64,000 bases of DNA from Micromonospora echinospora (lineage in GTDB: Bacteria; Actinomycetota; Actinomycetes; Mycobacteriales; Micromonosporaceae). The translations under genes and the position numbers were made by a program. Below the pieces are notes generated by a model that worked only from the letters and a program-made list of their open reading frames with translations, had not been told where the DNA came from and ran no database searches. This document shows positions 7,757 to 16,643 of the stretch, one piece after another. Position 1 is the stretch's first letter. Each line of letters begins with the position of its first letter. The stretch spans positions 868,001-932,000 of the forward strand of contig NZ_JACHJC010000001.1 of NCBI RefSeq assembly GCF_014203425.1, given 5' to 3'.

Positions 7757-10700
7757 GTGACAACGGCCCCGGACGAGTGCTCGTGGGCGGTGGCCCTGCA
7801 CCGTGAGGCGGACCCGCACAAGGCGCTCGGCACCGGCATCGTCATCGCCACCAACCTGGTGCTCACCTGCCACCACGTGGCGTTCGCCGCCGACGGCACC
7901 CTCCGGCCCGATCTCACTGTCGCCTTTCCGCGCGCGCCCAGGGTCGCCTACTTCGATCGGCGCAAGGTCCGGCGGTGCCGGCACGACGGCATGCGGGAGG
8001 CGCACGTCGACCTGGTCGTGCTCGAACTCGTCGAGCCGGTGCCGGCCGCCGTCACCCCGGCGCGGTTGCGTTGCCTCGCCCCCAAGCCGCTGCTCGACCG
8101 GCCGTTCTGGGCGTACGGCTTCCCGGACGGAGTGGTCGGCGGCCTCCAGGCGACCGGTTCCGTCGTCGAAGCCGGCGGGTACGGCCGCGTGACCATCGAC
8201 AGCGGCGCCGCCGGGCCGCTCAGCAAGGGGTTCAGCGGGGGCGCTGTTTGGTCCCCGGAGTATCAGGCGGTGGTCGGCGTGGTCGTCACGGCCGACGGCA
8301 AGGGCAAGGGCCAGGCGGTCACCCTGAGCCACGCCGACGAACAGGTGCCGGCGATGGCGTTGGGCGCGTTGTCGGCCTGGCGGGTCGAGGACGCCGACGA
8401 CGCCGCCCTCTCGGCCTGGGGGTGGACGTTGAGCACCGACGGCGAGGCCGGCCGGCACTGGCTGCCCCGGGCGCGGGGGGTCGCCGTGGACACCGAGGGC
8501 GGTGCGCGGTTTCGGGGTCGTACGGCTGCGCTCCGGCGGATCGTCGACTTCATCGACGGGGAGGCGCCTGCCATCCGACCACTGATCGTCACGGGCTCGC
8601 CCGGGGTCGGCAAGTCCGCTGTCCTGGGCCGCGTGGTGACCACTGCCGATCAGCAGATCCAGGCCAGCCTGCCGGGCGGCGACATCGCCGTGCGGGCCAC
8701 GGTCGGCTCGGTGTCCTGCGCCGTGCACGCCAAGGGCAAGACCGCACTCGAGGTGGCGATCGAGATCGCACGGGCCGCCGCCGTCGACCTGCCCGGCGCG
8801 CCGGCCGACCTGATGCCGGTGGTGCGGGAGCGGCTGGCGCGTCGTCCGGCTCGCTTCGCGCTGGTCATCGACGCGCTGGACGAGACGGCCGACCCGGGTC
8901 AGGCGCGGCAGGTCATCGACGACGTCCTGCTGCCGCTGGCCCGGGAGTGCGGCCGGTACGGCGTCCGGGTGGTCGTCGGCACCCGGCGCGGCGACGACCG
9001 GGGCGACCTGATCGCCTGCTTCGGTGATCCGGCCGAGCTGCTGGATCTGGACACGCCGGAGTACTTCGCCGAGGCCGACCTGGTGAACTACGCCCTGGCG
9101 ACCCTGCGGCTGCTCGGCGCGGAACGGTCGGGCAATCCGTACACCGACTCGGCGGCGGCCGCCCCGCTGGCCCGACGCATCGCCGAGCTGGCGAAGGGAA
9201 ACTTCCTGGTGGCCGGTCTCGTCGCCCGGGCACACGCGCTGCGCGACATCGAGCCGGTCGACCCGGCCTCGGTGTCGTTCACCGCGACAGTGGCCCATGC
9301 GCTCGACTCCTACCTGGCCGGGTTGCCGGCCGCCGGCTCGGCCTCCGCCCGGCTCGCCCTCACCGCTCTGGCGTACGCCGAGACGCCGGGTCTGCCGCTG
9401 TCGCTCTGGCGGATCGCGGTGACCGCACTCGGCGGCACGGTCACCGAGGACGAACTCCTCGCGTTCGCCCGTACGTCGGCGGCGAACTTCCTGGTCGAGA
9501 CCGGCGGCGGCAGCCAGCCCGCGTACCGCCTGTTCCACCAGGCCCTCAACGACGCGTTGCTGGCCGGGACATCACGCCGGGACGACCAGCGACGGCTGGT
9601 CGCCGCCTGGACGGAGCTGGCGGCCGAGGTGGGATGGGCCTCGGTGCCCGACTACCTGCGGCGCTCCCTGCCCCAGCACGCCTCCCGTGCCGGGCTCGTG
9701 GAACGGCTCCTCACCGACGAGGGCTATCTCCTGCACGCGCACCTGGAGCGGTTGCTCTCGGTCGTCGACATGGAGAAGCCGCTGGAACCGCTGTCCCGAT
9801 CACGGGTGCGGCTGCTGCACCGCACGCCGCTCGCGGTCGCGGCGGCGCCGGCCGAGCGCGCCGCCCTCTTCTCGGTGGTCGACCGGCTCGACGGGTTGGG
9901 CAGCGGGATCGAGGCCGACGCCGCGCCGTACCGCGCGCGCTGGGCGCACACGCCGCCCCGGCAGGAGCGCAGCGTGCTGGACGGGCACTCGCAGGCCGTC
10001 TACGACGTGGCGGCCGTCGAGCTGGACGATCGGTGGTTGCTCGCCTCCGCCGGTGACGACGGCACGGTCCGGCTCTGGGACCCGATGACCAACCAGGCCG
10101 TGGCGGTCTTCACCTGTCACGACGACACGATCCGCGGGTTGTGCGCCGTCCGTACCGGCGGTGGCGAGACGCTGATCGCCACCGCCAGCCACGACGGGAC
10201 CGTCGGCCTCTGGGATCCACGAACCGGTCAGCGCCGGCACGAACTGCGCGGGCACGACGACTGGGTCCGCAACATCTGCGTCATTCCGCTGCCGGACGGC
10301 GACCTGCTCGCCTCGGCGGGCGACGATCGGACGGTCCGGATCTGGGATCCGGTGACCGGGACGCAGCGCTATGCGTTGACCGGGCACTCGGGCTGGGTGA
10401 CCGCCGTGACGTACGTCCCGGCGGGCGGCCGGCACCTGCTCGCCTCCACCGGTTTCGACGGCGTCGTCCGGGTCTGGGAGCCGACATGCGACACGCGCCC
10501 GACGTTGACCCTCACCGGACACGTCGGCTGGGTGACCACCCTCTACGCCGTTCGTGCGCCGGGCGGCACGTTGCTCGCCTCGGCCGGCTACGACGGCACG
10601 GTCCGGCTCTGGGATCCGCAGAGCGGCGAATGCGTCCACGTCCTGGAAACCGGCGGACCCGTCACCGATCTCTGCACGGTCGAGGTCGACGAGGGCTGCC

Positions 10701-11860
10701 TGCTCGTGTCGACGGGTGAGGACGGGCTCATCCGTGTCTGGGACGTGCCGACCTGGACCACCCGGCCGAGCCTGCGGGGACACGCGAGCTGGATCCGCGC
10801 GGTCTGCGAGCTGCGTACGGCGAAGGACCGGATGCTGGCGACGGCGGGTGACGACGGCACCGTGCGACTGTGGGACCCGGCCGGCGGCCGGCCGGACACC
10901 GTCGCCGAGCGGGACCGGCTCGGGCCCGTGCACAGCCTCTGCGCGGTCCCCGGCGAGCGGCCGGGTCTCGTCGCCTCCGGCGGTGCCGACGGTCGGGTGG
11001 GAGTCTGGGACGCCGCGACCGGCGAGCGGTTGCGGGAGATCCCGACACCCGGCGGGCCGGTCAACGCGATGTGCGCGGTCGCCGACGTCGAGGAGCCGCT
11101 GCTCGTCACCGCGCAGGACGACAACACGGTCGGGACCTGGAGTGTGCGGCACAGCGCATTGGTGGGGGAGATGAACGAGCACCACGCTCCGGTGGCGGCG
11201 GTCTGCCCGATCGTCATCGGCGGTGAGACGCTCGTCGCGTCGGCCGGCGACGACCAGGCCATCCGGCTGTGGCACCCGCAGAGCGGCGCCGTGCGGGCGG
11301 TCCTGCTCGGGCACGTCACCCGTGCCTGGGTGACCGCCCTCGCGACGGTCCGGTGGCCCGAGATGGAGGCGCTCGCGTCGGCCGACAAGAGCGGCACGGT
11401 GATGCTGTGGGGCGGTGGTGACACGCCGGTATGGACCCGGCAGGGACACCAGGACGCTGTCACCGCGCTCTGCGGTCTTGTCGTGGCGGGCCGCCGGATG
11501 CTGGCGTCGGCCAGTGCCGACCACACGATCCGTCTGTGGGACGCCGAGTGGGGCGAGCCCGTGGACGTGTTCACCGGTCACACGGCTGCCGTCACCGGGC
11601 TGAGCGTGGTGCGGGTCGGCGGGCGGGACCTGCTCGCCTCGACCAGCCGCGACCGGACGGTGCGGATCTGGGACCCGTCCACCGGACGGGCGCTGCACAC
11701 CATCCCCGTCTATCACCCGGCGCTCACCTGCTGCACTGTCGACGGGACCTTGCTCGTCGGTCTGGATCAGGGCCTGCTGGCGTTGGACGTAGACGGCCGG
11801 AGCGACCTGCCACCCGAGGCCGCGGACCGCGCGGTCGCTCGGGTGGCGGTGCGCTGCTGA
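7757..11860 (+). CDS. Trypsin-like protease / STAND NTPase / WD40 repeat protein
   Basis: A 1367-residue multidomain protein starting at GTG. Residues about 8-200 are a trypsin-like serine protease with a plausible intact triad: His40 (TCHHVA), Asp85 (HVDLVVLEL) and Ser160 (GFSGGAV). A STAND/NACHT-type NTPase follows, with Walker A GSPGVGKS (280-287) and Walker B LVIDALDE (369-376), then a helical arm. From about residue 735 to the end there are 13 clear WD40 repeats, most ending in variants of ASAGDDGTVRLWDP, and a weaker fourteenth, enough for two seven-bladed propellers. There is no signal peptide, so the protease acts in the cytoplasm. STAND proteins of this design are thought to sense a ligand through the repeats, oligomerise and switch on the effector, here proteolysis. 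The Trypco1-like partner lies 15 bases upstream. The gene abuts the convergent oxidoreductase gene with no gap. Confidence 0.9.
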   Translation: MTTAPDECSWAVALHREADPHKALGTGIVIATNLVLTCHHVAFAADGTLRPDLTVAFPRAPRVAYFDRRKVRRCRHDGMREAHVDLVVLELVEPVPAAVTPARLRCLAPKPLLDRPFWAYGFPDGVVGGLQATGSVVEAGGYGRVTIDSGAAGPLSKGFSGGAVWSPEYQAVVGVVVTADGKGKGQAVTLSHADEQVPAMALGALSAWRVEDADDAALSAWGWTLSTDGEAGRHWLPRARGVAVDTEGGARFRGRTAALRRIVDFIDGEAPAIRPLIVTGSPGVGKSAVLGRVVTTADQQIQASLPGGDIAVRATVGSVSCAVHAKGKTALEVAIEIARAAAVDLPGAPADLMPVVRERLARRPARFALVIDALDETADPGQARQVIDDVLLPLARECGRYGVRVVVGTRRGDDRGDLIACFGDPAELLDLDTPEYFAEADLVNYALATLRLLGAERSGNPYTDSAAAAPLARRIAELAKGNFLVAGLVARAHALRDIEPVDPASVSFTATVAHALDSYLAGLPAAGSASARLALTALAYAETPGLPLSLWRIAVTALGGTVTEDELLAFARTSAANFLVETGGGSQPAYRLFHQALNDALLAGTSRRDDQRRLVAAWTELAAEVGWASVPDYLRRSLPQHASRAGLVERLLTDEGYLLHAHLERLLSVVDMEKPLEPLSRSRVRLLHRTPLAVAAAPAERAALFSVVDRLDGLGSGIEADAAPYRARWAHTPPRQERSVLDGHSQAVYDVAAVELDDRWLLASAGDDGTVRLWDPMTNQAVAVFTCHDDTIRGLCAVRTGGGETLIATASHDGTVGLWDPRTGQRRHELRGHDDWVRNICVIPLPDGDLLASAGDDRTVRIWDPVTGTQRYALTGHSGWVTAVTYVPAGGRHLLASTGFDGVVRVWEPTCDTRPTLTLTGHVGWVTTLYAVRAPGGTLLASAGYDGTVRLWDPQSGECVHVLETGGPVTDLCTVEVDEGCLLVSTGEDGLIRVWDVPTWTTRPSLRGHASWIRAVCELRTAKDRMLATAGDDGTVRLWDPAGGRPDTVAERDRLGPVHSLCAVPGERPGLVASGGADGRVGVWDAATGERLREIPTPGGPVNAMCAVADVEEPLLVTAQDDNTVGTWSVRHSALVGEMNEHHAPVAAVCPIVIGGETLVASAGDDQAIRLWHPQSGAVRAVLLGHVTRAWVTALATVRWPEMEALASADKSGTVMLWGGGDTPVWTRQGHQDAVTALCGLVVAGRRMLASASADHTIRLWDAEWGEPVDVFTGHTAAVTGLSVVRVGGRDLLASTSRDRTVRIWDPSTGRALHTIPVYHPALTCCTVDGTLLVGLDQGLLALDVDGRSDLPPEAADRAVARVAVRC

Positions 11861-12775
11861 TCAGGGACGCAGGACGTAGCGCCCGCGTACCCCGCCCTTG
11901 GCCGTCTCCCGGTGCGCGTCCGCCACCCGGTCCAGCGGCACCACCGCGTGCACCCGCGCCGGCAGCTCACCGGCAGCGGTGCGGGCGAGCAGGTCGGCCA
12001 GACGTACCCCGTCGGCGTGCACCTCGACCGCGCGCACCGTGACGCCGCGCTCGGCGGCCGGGTGGGCGTTCGGCCGGACCCCGACGAACACGCCGCCGTC
12101 ACCCACCAGCGCGAGCCCTCGGTCCTGGAGCGCCGCGGCGTCGGCTACCGCGTCCCAGCCCGGCTCGGCGGCGGTGGTGAAGTCGGCGCCGAGCCCGCGC
12201 ACGAACTCCTCGTCCTCGGCCCGCGCCAGGCCGGTCACCCGCCATCCCCGATCCCGGGCGAGCGGCACGACGTAGCCGCCCACCGCGCCGGCCGCGCCGG
12301 TGACCAGCAGCCGGCCGCCGGCGGGCGGGTCGCCGAGCAGGTCGACGATCTGCGCCGCGGTCAGGCCGTTGAGCGGCACTGTCGCCGCCGCCACCAGGTC
12401 CAGATTATCGGGTACGACGGCCAGGTCGGCGGCGGGCACGACGAGCTGCTCGGCGTACGTGCCGAAGTCGCGGTCGAACCCGACCACCAGACCGGCGACC
12501 CGGGTGCCCACGGCGAGGTCGACGCCCGCCCCGGCCGCGGCGACGACACCGGCGAAGTCCCAGCCCAGGCCGGTGTGGTGCGGCTGGTGGATGAGCCCCA
12601 GCGAGTGGAAGAAGCCGCCGACGACGCCGAGGTCGACCGGGTTGACCGGTGCCGCCGCGACGTCCACCCGGACCTCGCCGGGCCCCGGCTCGCGCTGCGG
12701 AACGTCGATGACCTCGATGGCGTCGGGCCCGCTCGGGGTGCGGACGACTGCGGTGCGGAAGGTACGCGTACCCAT
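11861..12775 (-). CDS. Zinc-independent quinone oxidoreductase-like NADPH dehydrogenase (MDR family)
   Basis: A 304-residue medium-chain reductase. The ATG at 12775 is preceded by AGGAGA seven bases upstream. The N-terminal GroES-like domain carries the EPGPGEVRVDVAAAPVNPVDLGV motif region of the quinone oxidoreductase group. The Rossmann domain carries the nucleotide-binding LVTGAAGAVGGYVVPLA. The cysteine and histidine ligands of zinc alcohol dehydrogenases are not evident, which fits the NADPH:quinone reductase branch. It is divergent from an HxlR regulator with a palindrome between them, the usual layout for an electrophile-responsive reductase under local control. The substrate is unknown. 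Confidence 0.88.
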   Translation of the reverse strand: MGTRTFRTAVVRTPSGPDAIEVIDVPQREPGPGEVRVDVAAAPVNPVDLGVVGGFFHSLGLIHQPHHTGLGWDFAGVVAAAGAGVDLAVGTRVAGLVVGFDRDFGTYAEQLVVPAADLAVVPDNLDLVAAATVPLNGLTAAQIVDLLGDPPAGGRLLVTGAAGAVGGYVVPLARDRGWRVTGLARAEDEEFVRGLGADFTTAAEPGWDAVADAAALQDRGLALVGDGGVFVGVRPNAHPAAERGVTVRAVEVHADGVRLADLLARTAAGELPARVHAVVPLDRVADAHRETAKGGVRGRYVLRP

Positions 12776-12843
12776 GGTTCTGTCTCCTTGGTCGTGAGGG
12801 ATGCCCTGCTCCACGATGGAGGGGTAACTTTCCATCGGGAAGT

Positions 12844-12861
12844 ACGCACTTCGGAGTGCGT
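12844..12861. promoter_or_regulatory. Operator-like palindrome between oxidoreductase and HxlR regulator
   Basis: ACGCACT-TCGG-AGTGCGT is a perfect 7-bp inverted repeat in the 115-base divergent intergenic region, 29 bases before the HxlR start. It is the likely HxlR binding site controlling both directions. HxlR proteins bind as dimers to such sites. Confidence 0.6.
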
Positions 12862-12890
12862 TGGGTACCCCCGGGTAGGAGGCGCGGACG

Positions 12891-13322
12891 ATGCCGACGC
12901 AGACGGCGGCGCAGAAGCGGGCGCAGGCGCGGGAGGAGTACGACGCGTTCCTCGCCGGCTGCCCGAGCCGGCAACTCCTGGACCGGATCTCCGACAAGTG
13001 GGTGGCGCTGATCCTGGCCGCGCTCGGCCGTGACGGGCCCGACCGCGACGCGGGGCCGCAGGTCATGCGCTATTCCGAGCTGTCGCGGCGGCTGGCCGGG
13101 GTCAGCCAGAAGATGCTCACCCAGACGTTGCGCTCGCTGGAGCGCGACGGCCTGGTCACCCGCACCGTGACGCCGAGCGTGCCGGTGACTGTCACCTACG
13201 AGCTGACCGGCCTCGGTCAGTCGCTGCACCAGCTGATGTACGGCATGAAGTTGTGGGCCGAGGCGCACATGGACGAGGTGCACGCCAACCGCGAGCGGTA
13301 CGACGCCGCGGCCGGTCGCTGA
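12891..13322 (+). CDS. HxlR-family transcriptional regulator
   Basis: A 143-residue winged-helix protein. An N-terminal cysteine in the AGCPSRQLLDRISDKWVALIL segment matches the conserved HxlR start, where a cysteine near the first helix can sense electrophiles or oxidants. The helix-turn-helix MRYSELSRRLAGVSQKMLTQTLRSLERDGLVTR and the wing VPVTVTYELTGLG are textbook for the family. It is divergent from the NADPH reductase gene, with a perfect palindrome in between, suggesting that it regulates that reductase and itself. Single-domain, normal length. Confidence 0.92.
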   Translation: MPTQTAAQKRAQAREEYDAFLAGCPSRQLLDRISDKWVALILAALGRDGPDRDAGPQVMRYSELSRRLAGVSQKMLTQTLRSLERDGLVTRTVTPSVPVTVTYELTGLGQSLHQLMYGMKLWAEAHMDEVHANRERYDAAAGR

Positions 13323-13330
13323 CCGGATTT

Positions 13331-13343
13331 CCGAAACTTTCGG
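13331..13343. promoter_or_regulatory. CCGAAA-C-TTTCGG palindrome upstream of the xylanase gene
   Basis: A perfect 6-bp inverted repeat with a single central base. GAAA...TTTC palindromes are known in front of xylanase genes of Streptomyces and relatives, where they mediate repression. Here it lies 268 bases upstream of the xylanase start and just after the HxlR stop codon, so a weak terminator role cannot be excluded. Confidence 0.4.
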
Positions 13344-13452
13344 TCCGCGTCGCGCTTCTGCGGGCTCGGCCCGCGCGCCGTGCCGCGAGGGACATCCGTG
13401 GGCTGGTGCCCTGATCGGCCGTATCGGGTCCATGTTGACCTTAACATCGACA

Positions 13453-13481
13453 TTGACCGATCGTGCCGTCGCGGATATCTT
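13453..13481 (+). promoter_or_regulatory. Candidate xylanase promoter
   Basis: TTGACC (13453-13458) and TATCTT (13476-13481) are separated by exactly 17 bases and fit a housekeeping-type actinobacterial promoter. The expected start site near 13488 gives a leader of roughly 120 bases. The surrounding 13430-13520 stretch is visibly richer in A/T than the flanking genes. Confidence 0.55.
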
Positions 13482-13507
13482 CCCAGGGAAGTTACCGGTA
13501 CATCTTC

Positions 13508-13517
13508 GAAAAGTTTC
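13508..13517. promoter_or_regulatory. Second GAAA-AG-TTTC site in the xylanase leader
   Basis: A smaller GAAA-AG-TTTC inverted repeat about 20 bases after the predicted transcription start. Together with the site at 13331 it may form a pair of repressor sites, but the symmetry is short. Confidence 0.3.
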
Positions 13518-13527
13518 AGGGCAGTGA

Positions 13528-15090
<1,563 letters not shown>

Positions 15091-15104
15091 CCTCCTCGTA
15101 CGGA

Positions 15105-15148
15105 CAACGGCTCACCGTTGCGGCCTCGGCCGCGGCGGTGAGCCGTTG
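15105..15148. terminator. Bidirectional terminator between xylanase and cupin genes
   Basis: A perfect 13-bp inverted repeat (CAACGGCTCACCG and its complement) with an 18-base loop lies between two convergent genes. There is no run of T, as is usual in high-GC actinomycetes. Confidence 0.8.
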
Positions 15149-15173
15149 CGTTGTGCCGGGTTCGCGGCCGGTG

Positions 15174-15692
15174 TCAGCCGATCAGCAACTCCGTGCGGTA
15201 GTCCGCAGCCAGCGCGGCGGCCCGGCTCCGGCGCTCGGCCTGCTCCTCCTCGGTGAGAGCCGGCGGCGCCGCCGTGGGACCGTCGACCCGGTCGCCGACG
15301 CGCAGGAAGTACTCGTCCTGCCCGGCCGGCGTGCACATGCACAGCAGCCGCGCCGGCTGGTCGAAGGAGTTGCGGAAGAAGTGCGGCGCGTTCGCCGGAA
15401 TGTTCACCGTCTCCCCGGCCCGCGCCGTGACCTGCTCGCCCCGGAACGTGAACTCCACGGCCCCGTCGAGCACCGTGAACATCTCCTCGAAGTCGTGTCG
15501 GTGCGGAGGCGGCCCACCACCGGGCGGAACCCGCATGTCGATCAGGCAGTACCGGCCGGCCGTCTGCTCGCCGGTGACCAGGATCGTGTAGGTGCCGCCC
15601 GCGATGGCGAGGTGCGCAAGGCCGGGGTCGTCGGGCCGGGCGTGGACGAGGGTACGGGTCGGATCGTCGGACGGGATCGCACCGCTGGCCAT
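15174..15692 (-). CDS. Cupin-domain protein
   Basis: A 172-residue single-domain cupin. I chose the ATG at 15692, with GAGGAG seven bases upstream, over an earlier in-frame ATG at 15749. The metal-binding motif 1 is PPPHRHDFEEMFTVLDGAVEF, with two histidines and a glutamate, and motif 2 includes NIPANAPHFFRN. The beta-barrel probably holds a metal ion. Such proteins can be small dioxygenases, isomerases or binding proteins, and the substrate cannot be told from the sequence. It lies alone between the xylanase terminator and a methyltransferase gene on the same strand, 93 bases apart. Confidence 0.85.
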   Translation of the reverse strand: MASGAIPSDDPTRTLVHARPDDPGLAHLAIAGGTYTILVTGEQTAGRYCLIDMRVPPGGGPPPHRHDFEEMFTVLDGAVEFTFRGEQVTARAGETVNIPANAPHFFRNSFDQPARLLCMCTPAGQDEYFLRVGDRVDGPTAAPPALTEEEQAERRSRAAALAADYRTELLIG

Positions 15693-15785
15693 CGGCTCTC
15701 TCCTCGATCGTCGGTCTGCGGATCGATTTCCCTCATAGCCATCCGGCAAGCTGCTAAACCTGGGGCGTTTCCCGTGGTGGGGCCG

Positions 15786-16523
15786 TCATGCCGGTCGGCG
15801 GGCGACAACCGCCAGGGCCATGCCGAAGAACTTCAACGGCGAGCGTTCGATCGCGTCGGTCACCGGCCGGATGCGACGCCCGAAGCGGGACCTGTCGAAC
15901 GGCGGCATGATGTAGTCCACCGCTACCGGCTCCAGCCCGGCCTGCCGGAGCTGCCCGGACAAGCCACGGGCGGTGAAGGAACGGGCGTCGGCGAGCCGAC
16001 GGTGCAGCGGAACGATCCACGGCAGGAACGGACCCCGCGCCGGCCGGTACCGCCGGCCGCGGATCAGGAAGCCGTGCGTCTCGAACGGGAACCACCGGTT
16101 GGGCGTCGTCAGCGCGAACCGGCCGCCGGGTACGAGCACGCGGTGGACCTGCCGCAGGGCGGCATCCAGGTCGTCGATGTGCTCCACCACCTCGATGGCG
16201 GTGACCAGGTCGAAGCTGCCGTCCGGGTAGTCCAGCTCGGTGGCTGACAACTCCCGTACGTTGATCTTCTGGGCCGCCGCCGGGTCGTCAGCCAGCCGTT
16301 CCCGGAACAGCTCCAGCCGATCCTGCTGGATGTCCACGGCCTCGATCTGCGCGAACGCGTCGACCAGCCGCATCGTGTACGTGCCGTCCCCGCAGCCGAT
16401 CTCCAGTAATCGCCGGCCGGTCAGCGATGTGTGCCGGCCTAATGTGCCGAGCCTCTTCGCGACCCCACGCTCGCCGAACGCGCTGCCGTGCCCCAGCCCC
16501 AGATTGCGATTCGTATTCACCAT
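15786..16523 (-). CDS. SAM-dependent class I methyltransferase
   Basis: A 245-residue cytoplasmic protein. The SAM-binding motif I is LLEIGCGDGTYT (near residue 40), followed by an acidic loop (EAVDIQQDRLE) and motif IV/post-motif FDLVTAIEVVEHIDD. This is the Methyltransf_11 pattern shared with ubiquinone/menaquinone and small-molecule methyltransferases. The C-terminal third (VDYIMPPFDRSRFGRR) is probably substrate-specific. The acceptor molecule is unknown. Its upstream region holds a TetR-type palindrome. Confidence 0.88.
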   Translation of the reverse strand: MVNTNRNLGLGHGSAFGERGVAKRLGTLGRHTSLTGRRLLEIGCGDGTYTMRLVDAFAQIEAVDIQQDRLELFRERLADDPAAAQKINVRELSATELDYPDGSFDLVTAIEVVEHIDDLDAALRQVHRVLVPGGRFALTTPNRWFPFETHGFLIRGRRYRPARGPFLPWIVPLHRRLADARSFTARGLSGQLRQAGLEPVAVDYIMPPFDRSRFGRRIRPVTDAIERSPLKFFGMALAVVARRPA

Positions 16524-16540
16524 GGTCGCTGACCATAGAC

Positions 16541-16554
16541 CTAACGAGCGTTAG
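16541..16554. promoter_or_regulatory. TetR-type operator palindrome before the methyltransferase gene
   Basis: CTAACG-AG-CGTTAG is a perfect 6-bp inverted repeat with a two-base centre, 17 bases upstream of the methyltransferase start. The TAACGnnCGTTA shape is common among TetR-family operators. No TetR gene is encoded nearby, so the regulator would act in trans. Confidence 0.5.
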
Positions 16555-16581
16555 CGTGGGGGCACCCGATCGAGCGGCGGT

Positions 16582-16626
16582 GCCGGCCCTTATGGCGTCC
16601 TGATCTCTGACGCCAGAAGGGCCGGC
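16582..16626 (-). terminator. Strong hairpin terminator downstream of the secreted repeat protein gene
   Basis: A two-part stem: outer GCCGGCCCTT with its exact complement, then an inner GGCGTC/GACGCC, with short bulges between and a 9-base loop. It starts 17 bases beyond the stop codon of the leftward gene ending at 16644. Confidence 0.85.
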
Positions 16627-16643
16627 CGCGTACCGCGTCGTCG

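Noticed and set aside
7181..9538. A 785-codon open frame antisense to the protease-STAND gene
   Set aside because: It is antisense to a gene with clear domains and has the composition of a shadow frame; no family pattern is visible.
9800..11716. A 638-codon antisense frame over the WD40 repeats
   Set aside because: Its periodic motifs are the mirror of the WD40 repeats on the other strand.
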